From Candidatus Colivivens caballi (GTDB lineage: Bacteria > Bacteroidota > Bacteroidia > Bacteroidales > Bacteroidaceae): 64,000 nucleotides of DNA. The notes under the pieces were generated by a model. The model made no database searches. It was not told the origin of the DNA and saw only the letters and a program-made list of their open reading frames with translations. Numbering within the stretch: the first letter of the stretch is position 1; each line of letters opens with the position of its first letter. Shown in pieces: positions 1-8,567 of this stretch. Position numbers and translations under genes: made by a program. Where the stretch lies: positions 21,792 to 85,791 of the forward strand of contig JAGHSZ010000022.1 of the NCBI GenBank assembly GCA_018065565.1. Direction: 5' to 3'.

Positions 1-463
1 CGGTGTTGCCGGCGATGGTATCGACGATGCCTTGCTGGAAGTCTTCGTGTCCGAGCAACAGGTTCTTGTGCTGTGAGTGAATGTCGATGAGTTGGTCGCC
101 TATCTCTTTCAGTTGTGCGAGTGCTACTGGTGTGTCGTTGATGAATGCACGGCTCTTGCCAGTTGCGGTGAGTTCACGGCGGATGATGCACTCGTGTCCG
201 TCGTTGTCGAGGTCGTTGTCAGCAAAGAACTGGTTGAGACTGTTGCAGTCGGTGACATCGAATGTGGCTTCGATGGTGCATCGCTGTTCACCCGTCTTGA
301 TGGACTTGGAGTCTGCGCGTTGTCCGAGCAGCAGTCCGATAGCCCCGAGAATGATGGACTTTCCAGCACCGGTCTCGCCTGTGATGACAGAGAAACCATT
401 GTGGAACTCAATCGACAGTTGGTCGATGAGTGCGTAGTGTTCAATGCTGATGGACTTTATCAT
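1..463 (-). CDS. recN: DNA repair protein RecN, N-terminal part (runs off the window)
   Basis: This is the first 154 codons of RecN, an SMC-like ATPase that acts in double-strand break repair. The reading frame is open from an ATG at 463 to the left edge. It begins MIKSISIEHYALID and carries a Walker A motif GETGAGKS at residues 29-36, followed by the typical LLGQRADSKSI and the DIHSQHKNLLL segment seen before the coiled coil of RecN. The C-terminal coiled coil and ABC signature lie outside the window. The upstream gene in the same direction ends at 480, so a shared transcript with the MBOAT gene is likely. Identification is firm; the state of the rest of the gene cannot be seen. Confidence 0.93.
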   Translation of the reverse strand, partial: MIKSISIEHYALIDQLSIEFHNGFSVITGETGAGKSIILGAIGLLLGQRADSKSIKTGEQRCTIEATFDVTDCNSLNQFFADNDLDNDGHECIIRRELTATGKSRAFINDTPVALAQLKEIGDQLIDIHSQHKNLLLGHEDFQQGIVDTIAGNT

Positions 464-479
464 TGTGAGAAAATTTGTT

Positions 480-1958
480 TTAGAACTGGAAATAGATGAA
501 TGGCTGGATGTCGGACGACTTCACCTGAATGACGATGTAGATGATGACGATGATGAGCAGCGCCTGTACCGGCAGTGGCATCCGTGTCACCATTCGCCGC
601 ATCCAGTCGGAAGTGCGTGTCGGCAGGAAATGGAGTATGAATCCGAGTGCCATCAGTGCTGCAACCTCCCAGTAACCCTCAATCCATTGCATTGCCAGTT
701 GTGGGTTGAACCGAGTGCCAATCTGGTGCAGAATGGCGGTGGCGCTGTCGAAGTCGCTTTGACGGAAGAAAATCCATGCAAGGCATACGATGTGGAAGGT
801 GATGATGATGCCGATGACTCGCATCACTCCCTTGCTCTGATAGTTCTTTGGACGGTGGAGCAGCGAATTCTTCATCTTGTCGAGAGCCAGTGCCACTCCG
901 TGCATTCCGCCCCAGACGATGAAGTTGAGGTTTGCTCCGTGCCACATGCCGCCGAGCAGCATTGTGACTATGAGGTTGAGATACTGACGCAACTTGCCGT
1001 GGCGGTTGCCTCCGAGTGATATGTAGAGGTAGTCTTTCAGCCATGACGACAGACTGATGTGCCAGCGGCGCCAGAACTCTGTGATGGATGCCGACTTGTA
1101 AGGTGCATTGAAGTTGAGTGGGAACCTGTATCCGAGCAGCAGCGCAATACCGATTGCCATGTCGCTGTAACCTGAAAAGTCGCAGTAGATCTGCAATGCA
1201 TAGCCATAGACAGCCATGAGGTTCTCGAATCCGCTATAAAGTGCTGGCTGGTCGAACACTCGTTCCACGAAGTTCAGACTGATGTAGTCGCTGATGACTG
1301 CCTTCTTAAACAGACCACCGGCTATGTAGAACACGCCTGCACCAAACATTTCGCGTGTCACTTCGAGTGGACGGCGAATCTGCGGGATGAAGTCGCGGGC
1401 ACGGATGATTGGGCCTGCCACCAGTGTCGGGAAGAAACTGACGAAGAAGGCATAGTCGAGCAGACTGTTGAGTGGCTTGAACTGTCCGCGGTAGATGTCG
1501 ATGGTGTAACTAAGTGACTGGAAGGTGAAGAAACTGATGCCCACTGGCAGGAATATGTCGAGTGCAGTGAATGTCCCTCCTGCCACGCTGGCATAGAGTT
1601 CGCCGAAGAAGTTGGTGTATTTGAAGTAGGCGAGCAGTCCCAGGTCAATCAGCAGACTGAGCGACACCAGCCAGCGTTTGCCCCCCTTGCTCTGCACCTT
1701 GTCGATGCCACGGGCAATGAAGTAGTCGCTGACGGTCACCACTGCCAGGAGGAAGAAGTAGAAACCGCTGCTTTTGTAGTAGAAATAATATGAGAATGCT
1801 GTGACAAAGAGCAGACGCAGTGTTGTGGTCTTGCCCATCAGCATGTATAAGAAAGAGAATACGAGGAACATCCACAGGAATAATCCTGAGGAGAAAATCA
1901 TTGGTGACGACGGGTCGTAAGTCAGTTGTTCCAGTATGTTATCTATTTCAAAATGCAT
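480..1958 (-). CDS. MBOAT-family O-acyltransferase (AlgI-like)
   Basis: This is a 492-residue polytopic membrane protein of the membrane-bound O-acyltransferase family, which moves acyl (usually acetyl) groups across the inner membrane to extracytoplasmic glycans. The family signature FWRRWHISLSSWLKDYLY lies at about residues 295-312, and the catalytic-type histidine is in GGMWHGANL (His340), with a second His at 353 in GGMHG. Length matches AlgI/PatA/DltB-like proteins. The SGNH-fold protein encoded just upstream (gap 66 nt) is the usual partner that finishes the transfer, so the two probably acetylate a surface polysaccharide. The acceptor glycan cannot be inferred because no polysaccharide synthesis genes are adjacent. 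Confidence 0.88.
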   Translation of the reverse strand: MHFEIDNILEQLTYDPSSPMIFSSGLFLWMFLVFSFLYMLMGKTTTLRLLFVTAFSYYFYYKSSGFYFFLLAVVTVSDYFIARGIDKVQSKGGKRWLVSLSLLIDLGLLAYFKYTNFFGELYASVAGGTFTALDIFLPVGISFFTFQSLSYTIDIYRGQFKPLNSLLDYAFFVSFFPTLVAGPIIRARDFIPQIRRPLEVTREMFGAGVFYIAGGLFKKAVISDYISLNFVERVFDQPALYSGFENLMAVYGYALQIYCDFSGYSDMAIGIALLLGYRFPLNFNAPYKSASITEFWRRWHISLSSWLKDYLYISLGGNRHGKLRQYLNLIVTMLLGGMWHGANLNFIVWGGMHGVALALDKMKNSLLHRPKNYQSKGVMRVIGIIITFHIVCLAWIFFRQSDFDSATAILHQIGTRFNPQLAMQWIEGYWEVAALMALGFILHFLPTRTSDWMRRMVTRMPLPVQALLIIVIIYIVIQVKSSDIQPFIYFQF

Positions 1959-2024
1959 ATTCTGTCGTTAAGAAGCGAACGGGGCGAACGATGTGTGGCG
2001 GTTCATGGCGGTTTGTCTGCCAGG

Positions 2025-3455
2025 CTACTGGTCGGCTGCCTGTTGCTTGCCGCTGCTGTGTTTCGGGGAATGTCGCCGTTCGTAGTTCCATTTGCCGTTT
2101 TGCAGCACATCGTAGAATATCTGTCCGATGACACTGCCACCCTTGAAGTTGATGTGGGTGTAGTCGCGGTTGGCCTGTCCTGCCTGCTGCATACGGTATG
2201 TGCTGCCGCTTCCGCCCATTGCCTTTTGCAAGTTCCAGAATGCAATGTGCTCGTCCTGTGCCATCTGGCGTTGTGCCTCAACCAGGGTGGTGATGCCCCT
2301 CATGGTCTCGAACTTGCCGTTGGCGTTGCGTTGGTCGCGGTTGCTGACGCTGATGATGAGCATGCTGGTCTCTGGGAATGCTTTGCGGAAGTTGTTGATG
2401 CTCTTCTTGAATTTCTCACAATATGCGGCATAACCACTTTCGGATGTCACCATGTTCAGGCCATAGTGCATGATGATGAGGTCGTAGTGGCGCAGTCGTG
2501 CGAAGGCTTTCAGCGTCTCGGCAGGAATCGTTGCCAAATGCCAGCCGATGCTGCCTCGCATCGAGAAGTTATCGACGATGATGCCGTTTTTGCCTTCCAG
2601 TGCCAGTCCGTAGAATCTGCCCTTGCCGTTCACATTGATTGCTAATCGTCCGATTTTGCCTTGAACCACAGCCTTGCGGATGTCGGTGTATTCGGGTGCC
2701 GGTGCCATGCTGTCGGTGGTGTCGGCAGGCTCTACCAGTGCTCTGGAATATGTCAGTTGTGCCTCTTCGTCATTGACCATTGCCGTCATCTTCAAACCGT
2801 TGTCGGGAGTGAAGTAGATGATGGCGGTGCTGACTGTGTCGAGGTGTTCAGGAAACACGCGGTTCTGTCCCTTTGCCTTGATTGTGGCTGACCCACATGG
2901 CACATAGTAGCGTGAGTTGATGCCCTGCAACTGTGGATTGAACCCCTTGCCGCGCTCGTTGGCATTGTAGTCCTGCCAACCGGTGCTGTTCTCGACGATG
3001 GTGGTGCGGAACCCTGCCACTTGCGAGTGTATGTCAATGAATCCCACGCCATTGCCTCCGTATCGCTCTTGCAGCAGTTCGCGCAGGTTGGCAGTGAAGA
3101 TGTCGCCTTCGATGAATGAGTCGCCGAAATATGCGATGCGCACCACACGCTTCTTCACGCTTCGCAACGCCTTGTAGAACTGGTCCATCTCACGGTCGAT
3201 ATTGAGTGAGTCGCGGAAGTCCTCAATCGGAGTCATGCCCTCGGGGATGCTGTCGCTGATGGCGAGCGCCTGTCTGATGCGCTGTGCCTCCTCCTGGCTT
3301 TCAGTCACAGTAGAGTCGGCAGCCTCCTCTGTTTTGAGTTCGCTGAGCAGGTCAACAGGACGAAGATTTACTCCGAACAGACTGATCTGTGGCAACCAGT
3401 ACATACCTACGAGCACCACAACAATAATCAATGTCAGTAAAAAAGTTCGTTTCAT
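2025..3455 (-). CDS. Membrane-anchored SGNH/GDSL-type protein, probable partner of the MBOAT acyltransferase
   Basis: The protein has 476 residues with an N-terminal membrane anchor (about residues 4-20) and an extracytoplasmic SGNH-like domain. The block I motif GDSFIEGD is at 111-118 (Ser113), a block III-like YGLNM lies near 330, and block V is DYTH with Asp431 and His434, so a Ser-Asp-His triad is intact. Proteins of this kind (AlgX/AlgJ/PatB logic) accept an acyl group delivered by an MBOAT protein and transfer it to sugar; the MBOAT gene follows by 66 nt. The middle region contains a beta-rich insert typical of Bacteroidetes homologues. The role is inferred from fold and neighbour, not proven. 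Confidence 0.75.
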   Translation of the reverse strand: MKRTFLLTLIIVVVLVGMYWLPQISLFGVNLRPVDLLSELKTEEAADSTVTESQEEAQRIRQALAISDSIPEGMTPIEDFRDSLNIDREMDQFYKALRSVKKRVVRIAYFGDSFIEGDIFTANLRELLQERYGGNGVGFIDIHSQVAGFRTTIVENSTGWQDYNANERGKGFNPQLQGINSRYYVPCGSATIKAKGQNRVFPEHLDTVSTAIIYFTPDNGLKMTAMVNDEEAQLTYSRALVEPADTTDSMAPAPEYTDIRKAVVQGKIGRLAINVNGKGRFYGLALEGKNGIIVDNFSMRGSIGWHLATIPAETLKAFARLRHYDLIIMHYGLNMVTSESGYAAYCEKFKKSINNFRKAFPETSMLIISVSNRDQRNANGKFETMRGITTLVEAQRQMAQDEHIAFWNLQKAMGGSGSTYRMQQAGQANRDYTHINFKGGSVIGQIFYDVLQNGKWNYERRHSPKHSSGKQQAADQ

Positions 3456-3500
3456 TTTCTTTATACCTGCTTATGCTAACTCTTATGGACAATTATTTTG

Positions 3501-3508
3501 CAAAGATA
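3501..3508 (-). promoter_or_regulatory. Candidate -7 element for the SGNH/MBOAT/recN transcript
   Basis: Read on the minus strand the sequence is TATCTTTG, a match to the Bacteroides TAnnTTTG element, 46 nt upstream of the SGNH gene start. No TTTG or TTG lies at the usual 19-21 nt upstream; the nearest CAA (plus strand) is 28 nt away, so this is only a moderate call. Confidence 0.5.
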
Positions 3509-3689
3509 CGAAGTTTTTTGCTAATAGCGGGTCTGCCAAGCGGAAAAATGTGTAACAAAGCTTTGCTTTTGGTGCGTTTGTTGTTGTTTTGACTTTTTGT
3601 GTCGTGTACATGCTGTTTGGGCAGTTGACTTCTATGCTTCGTCGGTGTTCTTTGTAGGGCAACTGCAATGTGGCTTTTGGGCTTTTGTC

Positions 3690-3905
3690 TTGCGAGCGCT
3701 CATGTTTTCCTTCACGACCGCTCATGTTTTCCTTCACGAGCGCTCGAAGATTGAAAAAGGTGTACACCTTCTTGGATTTTGGTGTACACCTTTCTGCCGT
3801 TTGCTGTACACCTTTTTTCAGGAAGGTGTACACCTTTTTCAATTATCCTATGCACGATTTGACATTTATGAGCGCTCGTGAGGGAAAACATGAGCGCACG
3901 AAAGG
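3690..3905. repeat. 22-nt periodic palindrome array, locus A
   Basis: Ten pseudo-palindromic words have centres at 3697.5, 3719.5, 3741.5, 3763.5, 3785.5, 3807.5, 3829.5, 3851.5, 3873.5 and 3895.5, exactly 22 nt apart. In order they are GAGCGCTC-like (three, the second mutated to GACCGCTC), GGTGTACACC (four, the third GCTGTACACC), CCTATGCACG (one) and GAGCGCTC-like (two, the last mutated). Spacers are A/T-rich and poorly conserved. It occupies the divergent gap between the SGNH gene and the lipoprotein at 4062. The rest of the 3456-4061 gap holds the two promoters and no credible gene. Confidence 0.9.
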
Positions 3906-3990
3906 GAATTTAATTGTTTGGCATATTGGTTGTTTTAGATTAAATGTATGATATTTTGATGAATTAGTTGCTTGTATTCGGAAAAAACCT

Positions 3991-3998
3991 TAACTTTG
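3991..3998 (+). promoter_or_regulatory. Bacteroides-type promoter (-7 element) for the 4062-7581 gene group
   Basis: TAACTTTG at this site matches TAnnTTTG, and a TTG at 3968-3970 lies 20 nt upstream, in the position of the -33 element. The first gene begins at 4062. Confidence 0.65.
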
Positions 3999-4061
3999 CA
4001 CGCAAAGTAACATTGAGGTGGGGCGTATGAATTCACCGTGGAAATTAAAACATTATTGAGT

Positions 4062-5351
4062 ATGAAAAAACTCTTGAATGCGATGGCTGTGGCTGTTGCC
4101 GCAATTATTGGCATAATGTTCGTGTCGTGCAGCGATGATGCTGTCGATGAAGTGTTGCCGACTGTCACCCGCTCGGAATATGGCAATGTGAATGTCATTG
4201 AGATGTCTGCTCCGACTGTCACCGGACGCAGTGTGACATTTAATGCAAAGGTGCTGAACATCTGCGATGCGGGTGTGAAGAAGGTAGGATTTACTTATTC
4301 CAACAAGAATCCGCTGCCCGAACCAAAGTCGGGCACTAACAGCCTGCGCACGACTGCAAAGTTAGCAGCTGACAGCACATTCTCTTCGACAGTCAACAGC
4401 TTGACCGAGGAAGTGACCTACTATGTCCGTGCCTTTGCCGTGTCAAACAATGCCGACACTGTTTATAGCGACATCTATTGTTTCGAGGCTGAGGTGGTGT
4501 TGCCATCTGTCACCACGATGCCAGTGGTCAATCGTGCCCGTCTCGGTGCTGTGGTGTTTGGCAAGTTTAATGTACAAGGAACTAAACCTCTGAAATCGTG
4601 GGGCGTGTGTATGGCAACAACTCCGCTGCCAACCATCAACGACATGAAGGAAGTGGCGCGTGACACCTGCAAAATTAGTGGCTTTGAAGGTGAGTTTGGC
4701 GTGTTCTTCCAGCAGCTCACACCCGATGAACTCTATTTTGTCCGCTCTTATGTGGAAACTACCGACGGACGGGTGTTCTACGGCGAGAACCGGATGTTCC
4801 GCACCACTCGTGGTGGCCAGTACTCATGGCAATGGGCATCGAATGTTGAGGGCGCAAAAGCAGCAGGGGCATACGACCGCATAACCGAGGCTATGGATTC
4901 TGCCTCCTATTATTATAATAACTATTCCAACCTCTACCTTTCAGCTCATGTGGAGTACAACACAGGGGTGCCGACTGCCGACTGCTCATGGGGCGGATGG
5001 ATTCGTTTCGGATCGAATGCCCGTTATCAGTGGGTGGGCACTGCACAGCACGAGACATCGCACGGACTTGGTGTTGGCACTGCCGGAAACTGGTCGAGCC
5101 TGTGTGTCAACGGCAAGTGGGTGAAGCCAATCGCCAACCGCACTCTGCGTGCCGTGATGCGCGACCAGTCGCTGTCCATCAGCGGCGACTCACAACACTT
5201 CTGGCCAGGCGGTATCAACCAGCGTGAAGAGGTGACTAACGGTACACAGAATTCGTATGGCGAATCCATACAGAACGAACGGATGCTCCGTGCCAATGCC
5301 ATGATTCTGAATGCAATGAGCCTTGACGGACTCGGAGGCCCACGGCCATAG
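4062..5351 (+). CDS. Secreted lipoprotein with FN3-like modules and a zincin-like HETSH motif
   Basis: I chose the ATG at 4062 because it starts a clear lipoprotein signal ending in MFVSC (Cys23); an in-frame GTG at 4038 would place extra residues before it. The 429-residue product has two beta-rich FN3-like segments (about 45-135 and 140-240, with YYVRAFA and YFVRSYVE edges) and a C-terminal domain with HETSHGLGVGT near residue 325. That matches the HExxHxxGxx start of a metzincin site, but the third zinc ligand position is Thr, not His. It could be a diverged metallopeptidase or a protein with a binding role only. The next gene starts 60 nt downstream. I do not recognise a named family. Confidence 0.6.
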   Translation: MKKLLNAMAVAVAAIIGIMFVSCSDDAVDEVLPTVTRSEYGNVNVIEMSAPTVTGRSVTFNAKVLNICDAGVKKVGFTYSNKNPLPEPKSGTNSLRTTAKLAADSTFSSTVNSLTEEVTYYVRAFAVSNNADTVYSDIYCFEAEVVLPSVTTMPVVNRARLGAVVFGKFNVQGTKPLKSWGVCMATTPLPTINDMKEVARDTCKISGFEGEFGVFFQQLTPDELYFVRSYVETTDGRVFYGENRMFRTTRGGQYSWQWASNVEGAKAAGAYDRITEAMDSASYYYNNYSNLYLSAHVEYNTGVPTADCSWGGWIRFGSNARYQWVGTAQHETSHGLGVGTAGNWSSLCVNGKWVKPIANRTLRAVMRDQSLSISGDSQHFWPGGINQREEVTNGTQNSYGESIQNERMLRANAMILNAMSLDGLGGPRP

Positions 5352-5411
5352 TTGTGTGATTTGCAAAACCTTCATAACTGAAACCCTCAACATCCAGTAT
5401 AATATAAAGAA

Positions 5412-6113
5412 ATGAGACGACTAACATTTGTGATAATGATAATGACTTCGGTGGCATGCCTTGCTGTAACGAAGTCAACCACCAAGACTGTGAAAGGTTC
5501 CGCCATGTACTCAATGTATTTCCCGTGGGACCTCGACAAGGTGACTGTCAGTGGCATCATTGACGGAAAGACATACACCAATCTCGAACTGTTTCATGGC
5601 GTGGATTTCATCTGTCAGCGCTTCCTCGGCGGGACGCTGGGCAGCAATCCGTTGCCTTTCTGCTATCTTGACGAAAGCACACCGCTGCTTTCTGGCGGTT
5701 ACATCATCCAGTTTGCCGACAACTATGACGGGCAGACGGTGACATTCACTTTTAAGCCGGAAGCGACAGGCGAGTTGCCTGCACCGGGCGAAGCCGTGCT
5801 GACAGGTGACCCCGACGGACGCTTGCGCAGCCTGAAAACTCCACTCTATAAGTTTGACACTGACGAACAGCGATTTGAATTCTGCCCCGAAGGTAAAATC
5901 ATCAGTGCATACGAGGCATATATCAGTGTGGAGGATTCGGTGTGGATGAGTCACAACCCATACATCGTGCCACAAGGCAGTGTGGGCATCGAACGCATCA
6001 ATGCGGCACAGGTGCTCCACCGTCGCGGCATATTCAACCTGAACGGACAGCAACTTGCTGCACCAATACGAGGACTGAACATCATTAATGGAAAGAAAGT
6101 ATTTATAAAATGA
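5412..6113 (+). CDS. Secreted protein of unknown function with INGKKVFIK C-terminal tail
   Basis: A 233-residue protein with an N-terminal signal (MRRLTFVIMIMTSVACLAV). I do not recognise the central region, which is beta-rich with several aromatic and proline residues. It ends with IFNLNGQQLAAPIRGLNIIN followed by GKKVFIK, the short tail shared by four other proteins in this window and common in Prevotella exported proteins, where it resembles the last strands of a sorting domain. Its stop overlaps the start of the following cyclophilin gene by 4 nt (ATGA), so the two are translationally coupled. A role in the same extracytoplasmic process as the flanking lipoproteins is inference. Confidence 0.65.
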   Translation: MRRLTFVIMIMTSVACLAVTKSTTKTVKGSAMYSMYFPWDLDKVTVSGIIDGKTYTNLELFHGVDFICQRFLGGTLGSNPLPFCYLDESTPLLSGGYIIQFADNYDGQTVTFTFKPEATGELPAPGEAVLTGDPDGRLRSLKTPLYKFDTDEQRFEFCPEGKIISAYEAYISVEDSVWMSHNPYIVPQGSVGIERINAAQVLHRRGIFNLNGQQLAAPIRGLNIINGKKVFIK

Positions 6114-6925
6114 AACTGAACATTATCAGCACTTTGATTATTTCGTTTCTGACACTGACTGCATGCAACGGACAGAACGAAAACAAGGAGACGGAAGTGA
6201 TGCTCGAAACCAATTTCGGTGACATACGCATCAAACTTTACAATGACACACCAATTCACCGTGACGCATTCATTAAGAATGTGAAGGAGGGACGGTACGA
6301 CGAGTGTACATGGCACCGCATCATTCGCAACTTCATGATTCAGACGGGTGAACAACCAAGCCAGGCACACCGTGACACCTCTGTAGTTGATACCACCGGA
6401 TGGATCCCTGCCGAAATCCGCTTCCCGCTCCACTTCCACCGTCGTGGAGCTGTGGCTGCCGCACGCGAAGGCGACGATGTCAATCCTGAAAAGAAGTCAG
6501 ATCCGTTCCAGTTCTACATTGTCACCGGACGCACATACACCGATGACGGTCTGCGTGAACTCTACAACGCAGTGGAACAAACCATGGCAGAGCAACTCTA
6601 CAATAAGAAAGTGGCAGCAAACAGTGAGCAACTGGAACAGTTGCGCCGCAACCGCGACCATCAGGGCGTGAGCGACCTGCTGGAAAAACTCCTTGACGAA
6701 GCAAAGTATGAGGTGGGCAACAATCCTCCTGCTGAATACACCAGCGAGCAGAAGCGTGCCTACCGTACACATGGTGGTGCTCCTTGGCTCGACCGCGAAT
6801 ACACTGTGTTTGGCGAAGTGGTGGAAGGCATGAAGACCGTGCTCGAGATAGAAAAAGTGAAGACCGCTGAAAACGAACGACCACTTGGCGATGTGAAAAT
6901 CATCAAGGCGTATGTCGTTGAATAG
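6110..6925 (+). CDS. Cyclophilin-type peptidyl-prolyl isomerase lipoprotein
   Basis: A 271-residue lipoprotein (signal ending LTAC) with a cyclophilin domain: NFGDIRIKLYNDTP, then TWHRIIRNFMIQTGEQ in place of the usual FHRVIPGFMIQGGD, and later FGEVVEGMKTVLEIEKVKT. The catalytic-type Arg in HRII is present. An insert of roughly 90 mostly charged residues (about 140-230, with an E/Q/R-rich helix and EYTSEQKRAYRTHGG) interrupts the usual compact fold. It probably assists folding of exported proteins in the periplasm. The start overlaps the preceding stop; the rluA-like gene follows by 11 nt. Confidence 0.88.
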   Translation: MKLNIISTLIISFLTLTACNGQNENKETEVMLETNFGDIRIKLYNDTPIHRDAFIKNVKEGRYDECTWHRIIRNFMIQTGEQPSQAHRDTSVVDTTGWIPAEIRFPLHFHRRGAVAAAREGDDVNPEKKSDPFQFYIVTGRTYTDDGLRELYNAVEQTMAEQLYNKKVAANSEQLEQLRRNRDHQGVSDLLEKLLDEAKYEVGNNPPAEYTSEQKRAYRTHGGAPWLDREYTVFGEVVEGMKTVLEIEKVKTAENERPLGDVKIIKAYVVE

Positions 6926-6936
6926 CAGAAAAGACT

Positions 6937-7581
6937 ATGACCGTAAGATACGAAGACAACCACATAATCATTGTTGACAAGGACAGCTCGGAGATTGTAC
7001 AAGGTGACAAGACGGGCGACCGTCCGCTGTCGGAAACGGTGAAACAATATATTAAGGAGGCGTATGCCAAGCCCGGCGAGGTGTTTCTGGGGGTGGTGCA
7101 TCGACTCGACCGGCCTGTCAGTGGCTTGGTGGTGTTTGCCCGTACCAGTAAGGCTTTGTCGCGACTGAACAAGATGTTTCAGGAAGGACAGGTACACAAG
7201 ACATATCGTGCCATGGTGAAGGAACAGCCACCGAAGGACGAAGACGAACTGACACACTGGCTTGTGCGCAACGAAAAACAAAACAAGTCGTATGCCTACG
7301 ACCATGAGGTGCCCAATTCAAAGAAAGCCATACTCCACTATCGTGTGATAGAGAAACTGGACAACTACTATCTGCTCGAAATCGACTTGAAGACTGGTCG
7401 CCATCATCAGATTCGCTGCCAGCTTGCCAAGATTGGATGCCCAATCAAGGGCGACTTGAAGTATGGCGCCAAGCGAAGCAATCCCGACGGAAGCATCAGC
7501 CTTCAATCTTATTCCATCAATTTCATCCATCCGGTTTCGAAAAAGAATATCGATGTGGTCAGCGAAAAGTCGTTGTACTGA
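6937..7581 (+). CDS. RluA-family pseudouridine synthase
   Basis: A 214-residue protein that isomerises uridine in rRNA or tRNA. The catalytic motif HRLDRPVSG lies at about residues 51-59 with the active-site Asp, followed by LVVFARTSKA, and the C-terminal part has LKTGRHHQIRCQLA and GDLKYGAK. There is no N-terminal S4 RNA-binding domain, which places it with the short RluA/TruC-like enzymes. It starts 11 nt after the cyclophilin stop and is likely the last gene of the unit starting at 4062. The target base cannot be decided from sequence. Confidence 0.92.
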   Translation: MTVRYEDNHIIIVDKDSSEIVQGDKTGDRPLSETVKQYIKEAYAKPGEVFLGVVHRLDRPVSGLVVFARTSKALSRLNKMFQEGQVHKTYRAMVKEQPPKDEDELTHWLVRNEKQNKSYAYDHEVPNSKKAILHYRVIEKLDNYYLLEIDLKTGRHHQIRCQLAKIGCPIKGDLKYGAKRSNPDGSISLQSYSINFIHPVSKKNIDVVSEKSLY

Positions 7582-7631
7582 TTCGCGAATCGCCCGACTT
7601 CTAATAATACCCCACTGCGATATATACAAAA

Positions 7632-7666
7632 ACAAGTGCAGCAAACCATGAATTTGCTGCACTTGT
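7632..7666 (-). terminator. Intrinsic terminator of the TetR-fabG transcript
   Basis: A perfect 14-bp stem (7632-7645 with 7653-7666) and a 7-nt loop are followed on the minus strand by a U-rich run (TTTTTGTATATA). It lies 109 nt beyond the fabG stop. Confidence 0.85.
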
Positions 7667-7730
7667 TGTGTAATAGATATACGGAGTTGCTTAATATGTC
7701 AGAACGAGTGTGTTTATAGAACTCGCCTTT

Positions 7731-7761
7731 AATATATAAAGGAGGAAATATATAAAGGAGG
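7731..7761. repeat. Two-copy 16-nt tandem duplication
   Basis: The 15-nt string AATATATAAAGGAGG occurs at 7731 and again at 7747. It lies between the fabG stop and its terminator. The AGGAGG core reads as a Shine-Dalgarno on the plus strand but no gene follows. Confidence 0.8.
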
Positions 7762-7774
7762 AATGGAGTCGGTA

Positions 7775-8521
7775 TTACATGTTCATGCCACCGTCAATCT
7801 GGATTACCTGGCCAGTGACATAACTTGACATATCGCTTGCAAGGAATGTGGCAACATTGGCAATGTCTTCCACTGTGCCGCCACGACGGAGAGGAATGCG
7901 CTTCACCCATTCGTCGCGGATTTCCTGTGGCAGCGCTGCTGTCATTGCAGTCTCGATGAAACCAGGTGCGATGGCGTTGGCACGGATGCCGCGGCTTCCA
8001 AGTTCCTGGGCGATGGACTTTGCCAGTGCAATCAGACCTGCCTTTGAAGCGGCATAGTTGCACTGACCTGCGTTGCCGTGAACTCCCACCACGCTCGCCA
8101 TGTTGATGATGGAACCCTTGCGCTGGCGCATCATGATAGGGGCACATGCGTGGATGAAGTTGAATGCCGATTTGAGGTTGACAGCGATGACTGCGTCCCA
8201 CTGTGCCTCGCTCATGCGCAGCATCAGTCCGTCCTTGGTGATGCCTGCGTTGTTGACAAGGATGTCGATGCTTCCAAATTCTTCCTTTATCTTGTTGACG
8301 ACATCTTCGGTCTGCGCAAAGTCGGCTGCATTGCTGGCATAACCTTTTGCCTTGACACCTAATGCCTGAATTTCACGCTCTGTCTGTTCACCGTTCTCGT
8401 CAATAGCAAGGTCGGTGAATGCAATGTTTGCTCCTTCCTGGGCAAACTTCAAGGCGATGGCTTTGCCAATGCCTCGCGCCGCACCTGTGATTAGTGCGGT
8501 CTTTCCTTCTAATAGTTTCAT
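7775..8521 (-). CDS. fabG: 3-oxoacyl-[acyl-carrier-protein] reductase
   Basis: A 248-residue short-chain dehydrogenase that reduces 3-oxoacyl-ACP with NADPH in fatty acid elongation. It has the cofactor motif TGAARGIGKA (residues 12-21), NNAG near residue 90, the catalytic Ser in MASVVG, YAASKAG (Tyr and Lys) near 155, and PGFIETAM. It ends in GQVIQIDGGMNM, as FabG proteins do. It follows the TetR gene with a 151-nt gap occupied by the 9-nt array, and has a strong terminator downstream. Link to a TetR regulator suggests control of lipid synthesis, as an inference. Confidence 0.95.
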   Translation of the reverse strand: MKLLEGKTALITGAARGIGKAIALKFAQEGANIAFTDLAIDENGEQTEREIQALGVKAKGYASNAADFAQTEDVVNKIKEEFGSIDILVNNAGITKDGLMLRMSEAQWDAVIAVNLKSAFNFIHACAPIMMRQRKGSIINMASVVGVHGNAGQCNYAASKAGLIALAKSIAQELGSRGIRANAIAPGFIETAMTAALPQEIRDEWVKRIPLRRGGTVEDIANVATFLASDMSSYVTGQVIQIDGGMNM

Positions 8522-8567
8522 ATCTGGTTGTTTGGGATTATCGGATTTGTGGGGATGATGGGGGGAT

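Noticed and set aside
444..1019. 191-codon plus-strand frame opposite the MBOAT gene
   Set aside because: Antisense shadow of a clear membrane acyltransferase gene.
3483..3842. 119-codon minus-strand frame through array A
   Set aside because: It reads through the repeat words (KKVYTF) and is produced by the 22-nt array; 22 is not a multiple of 3, so the translation has no repeating pattern under selection.
4038..4061. Upstream GTG start for the zincin-like lipoprotein
   Set aside because: The ATG at 4062 gives a proper lipoprotein signal; the upstream start adds eight residues that spoil the basic N-terminus.
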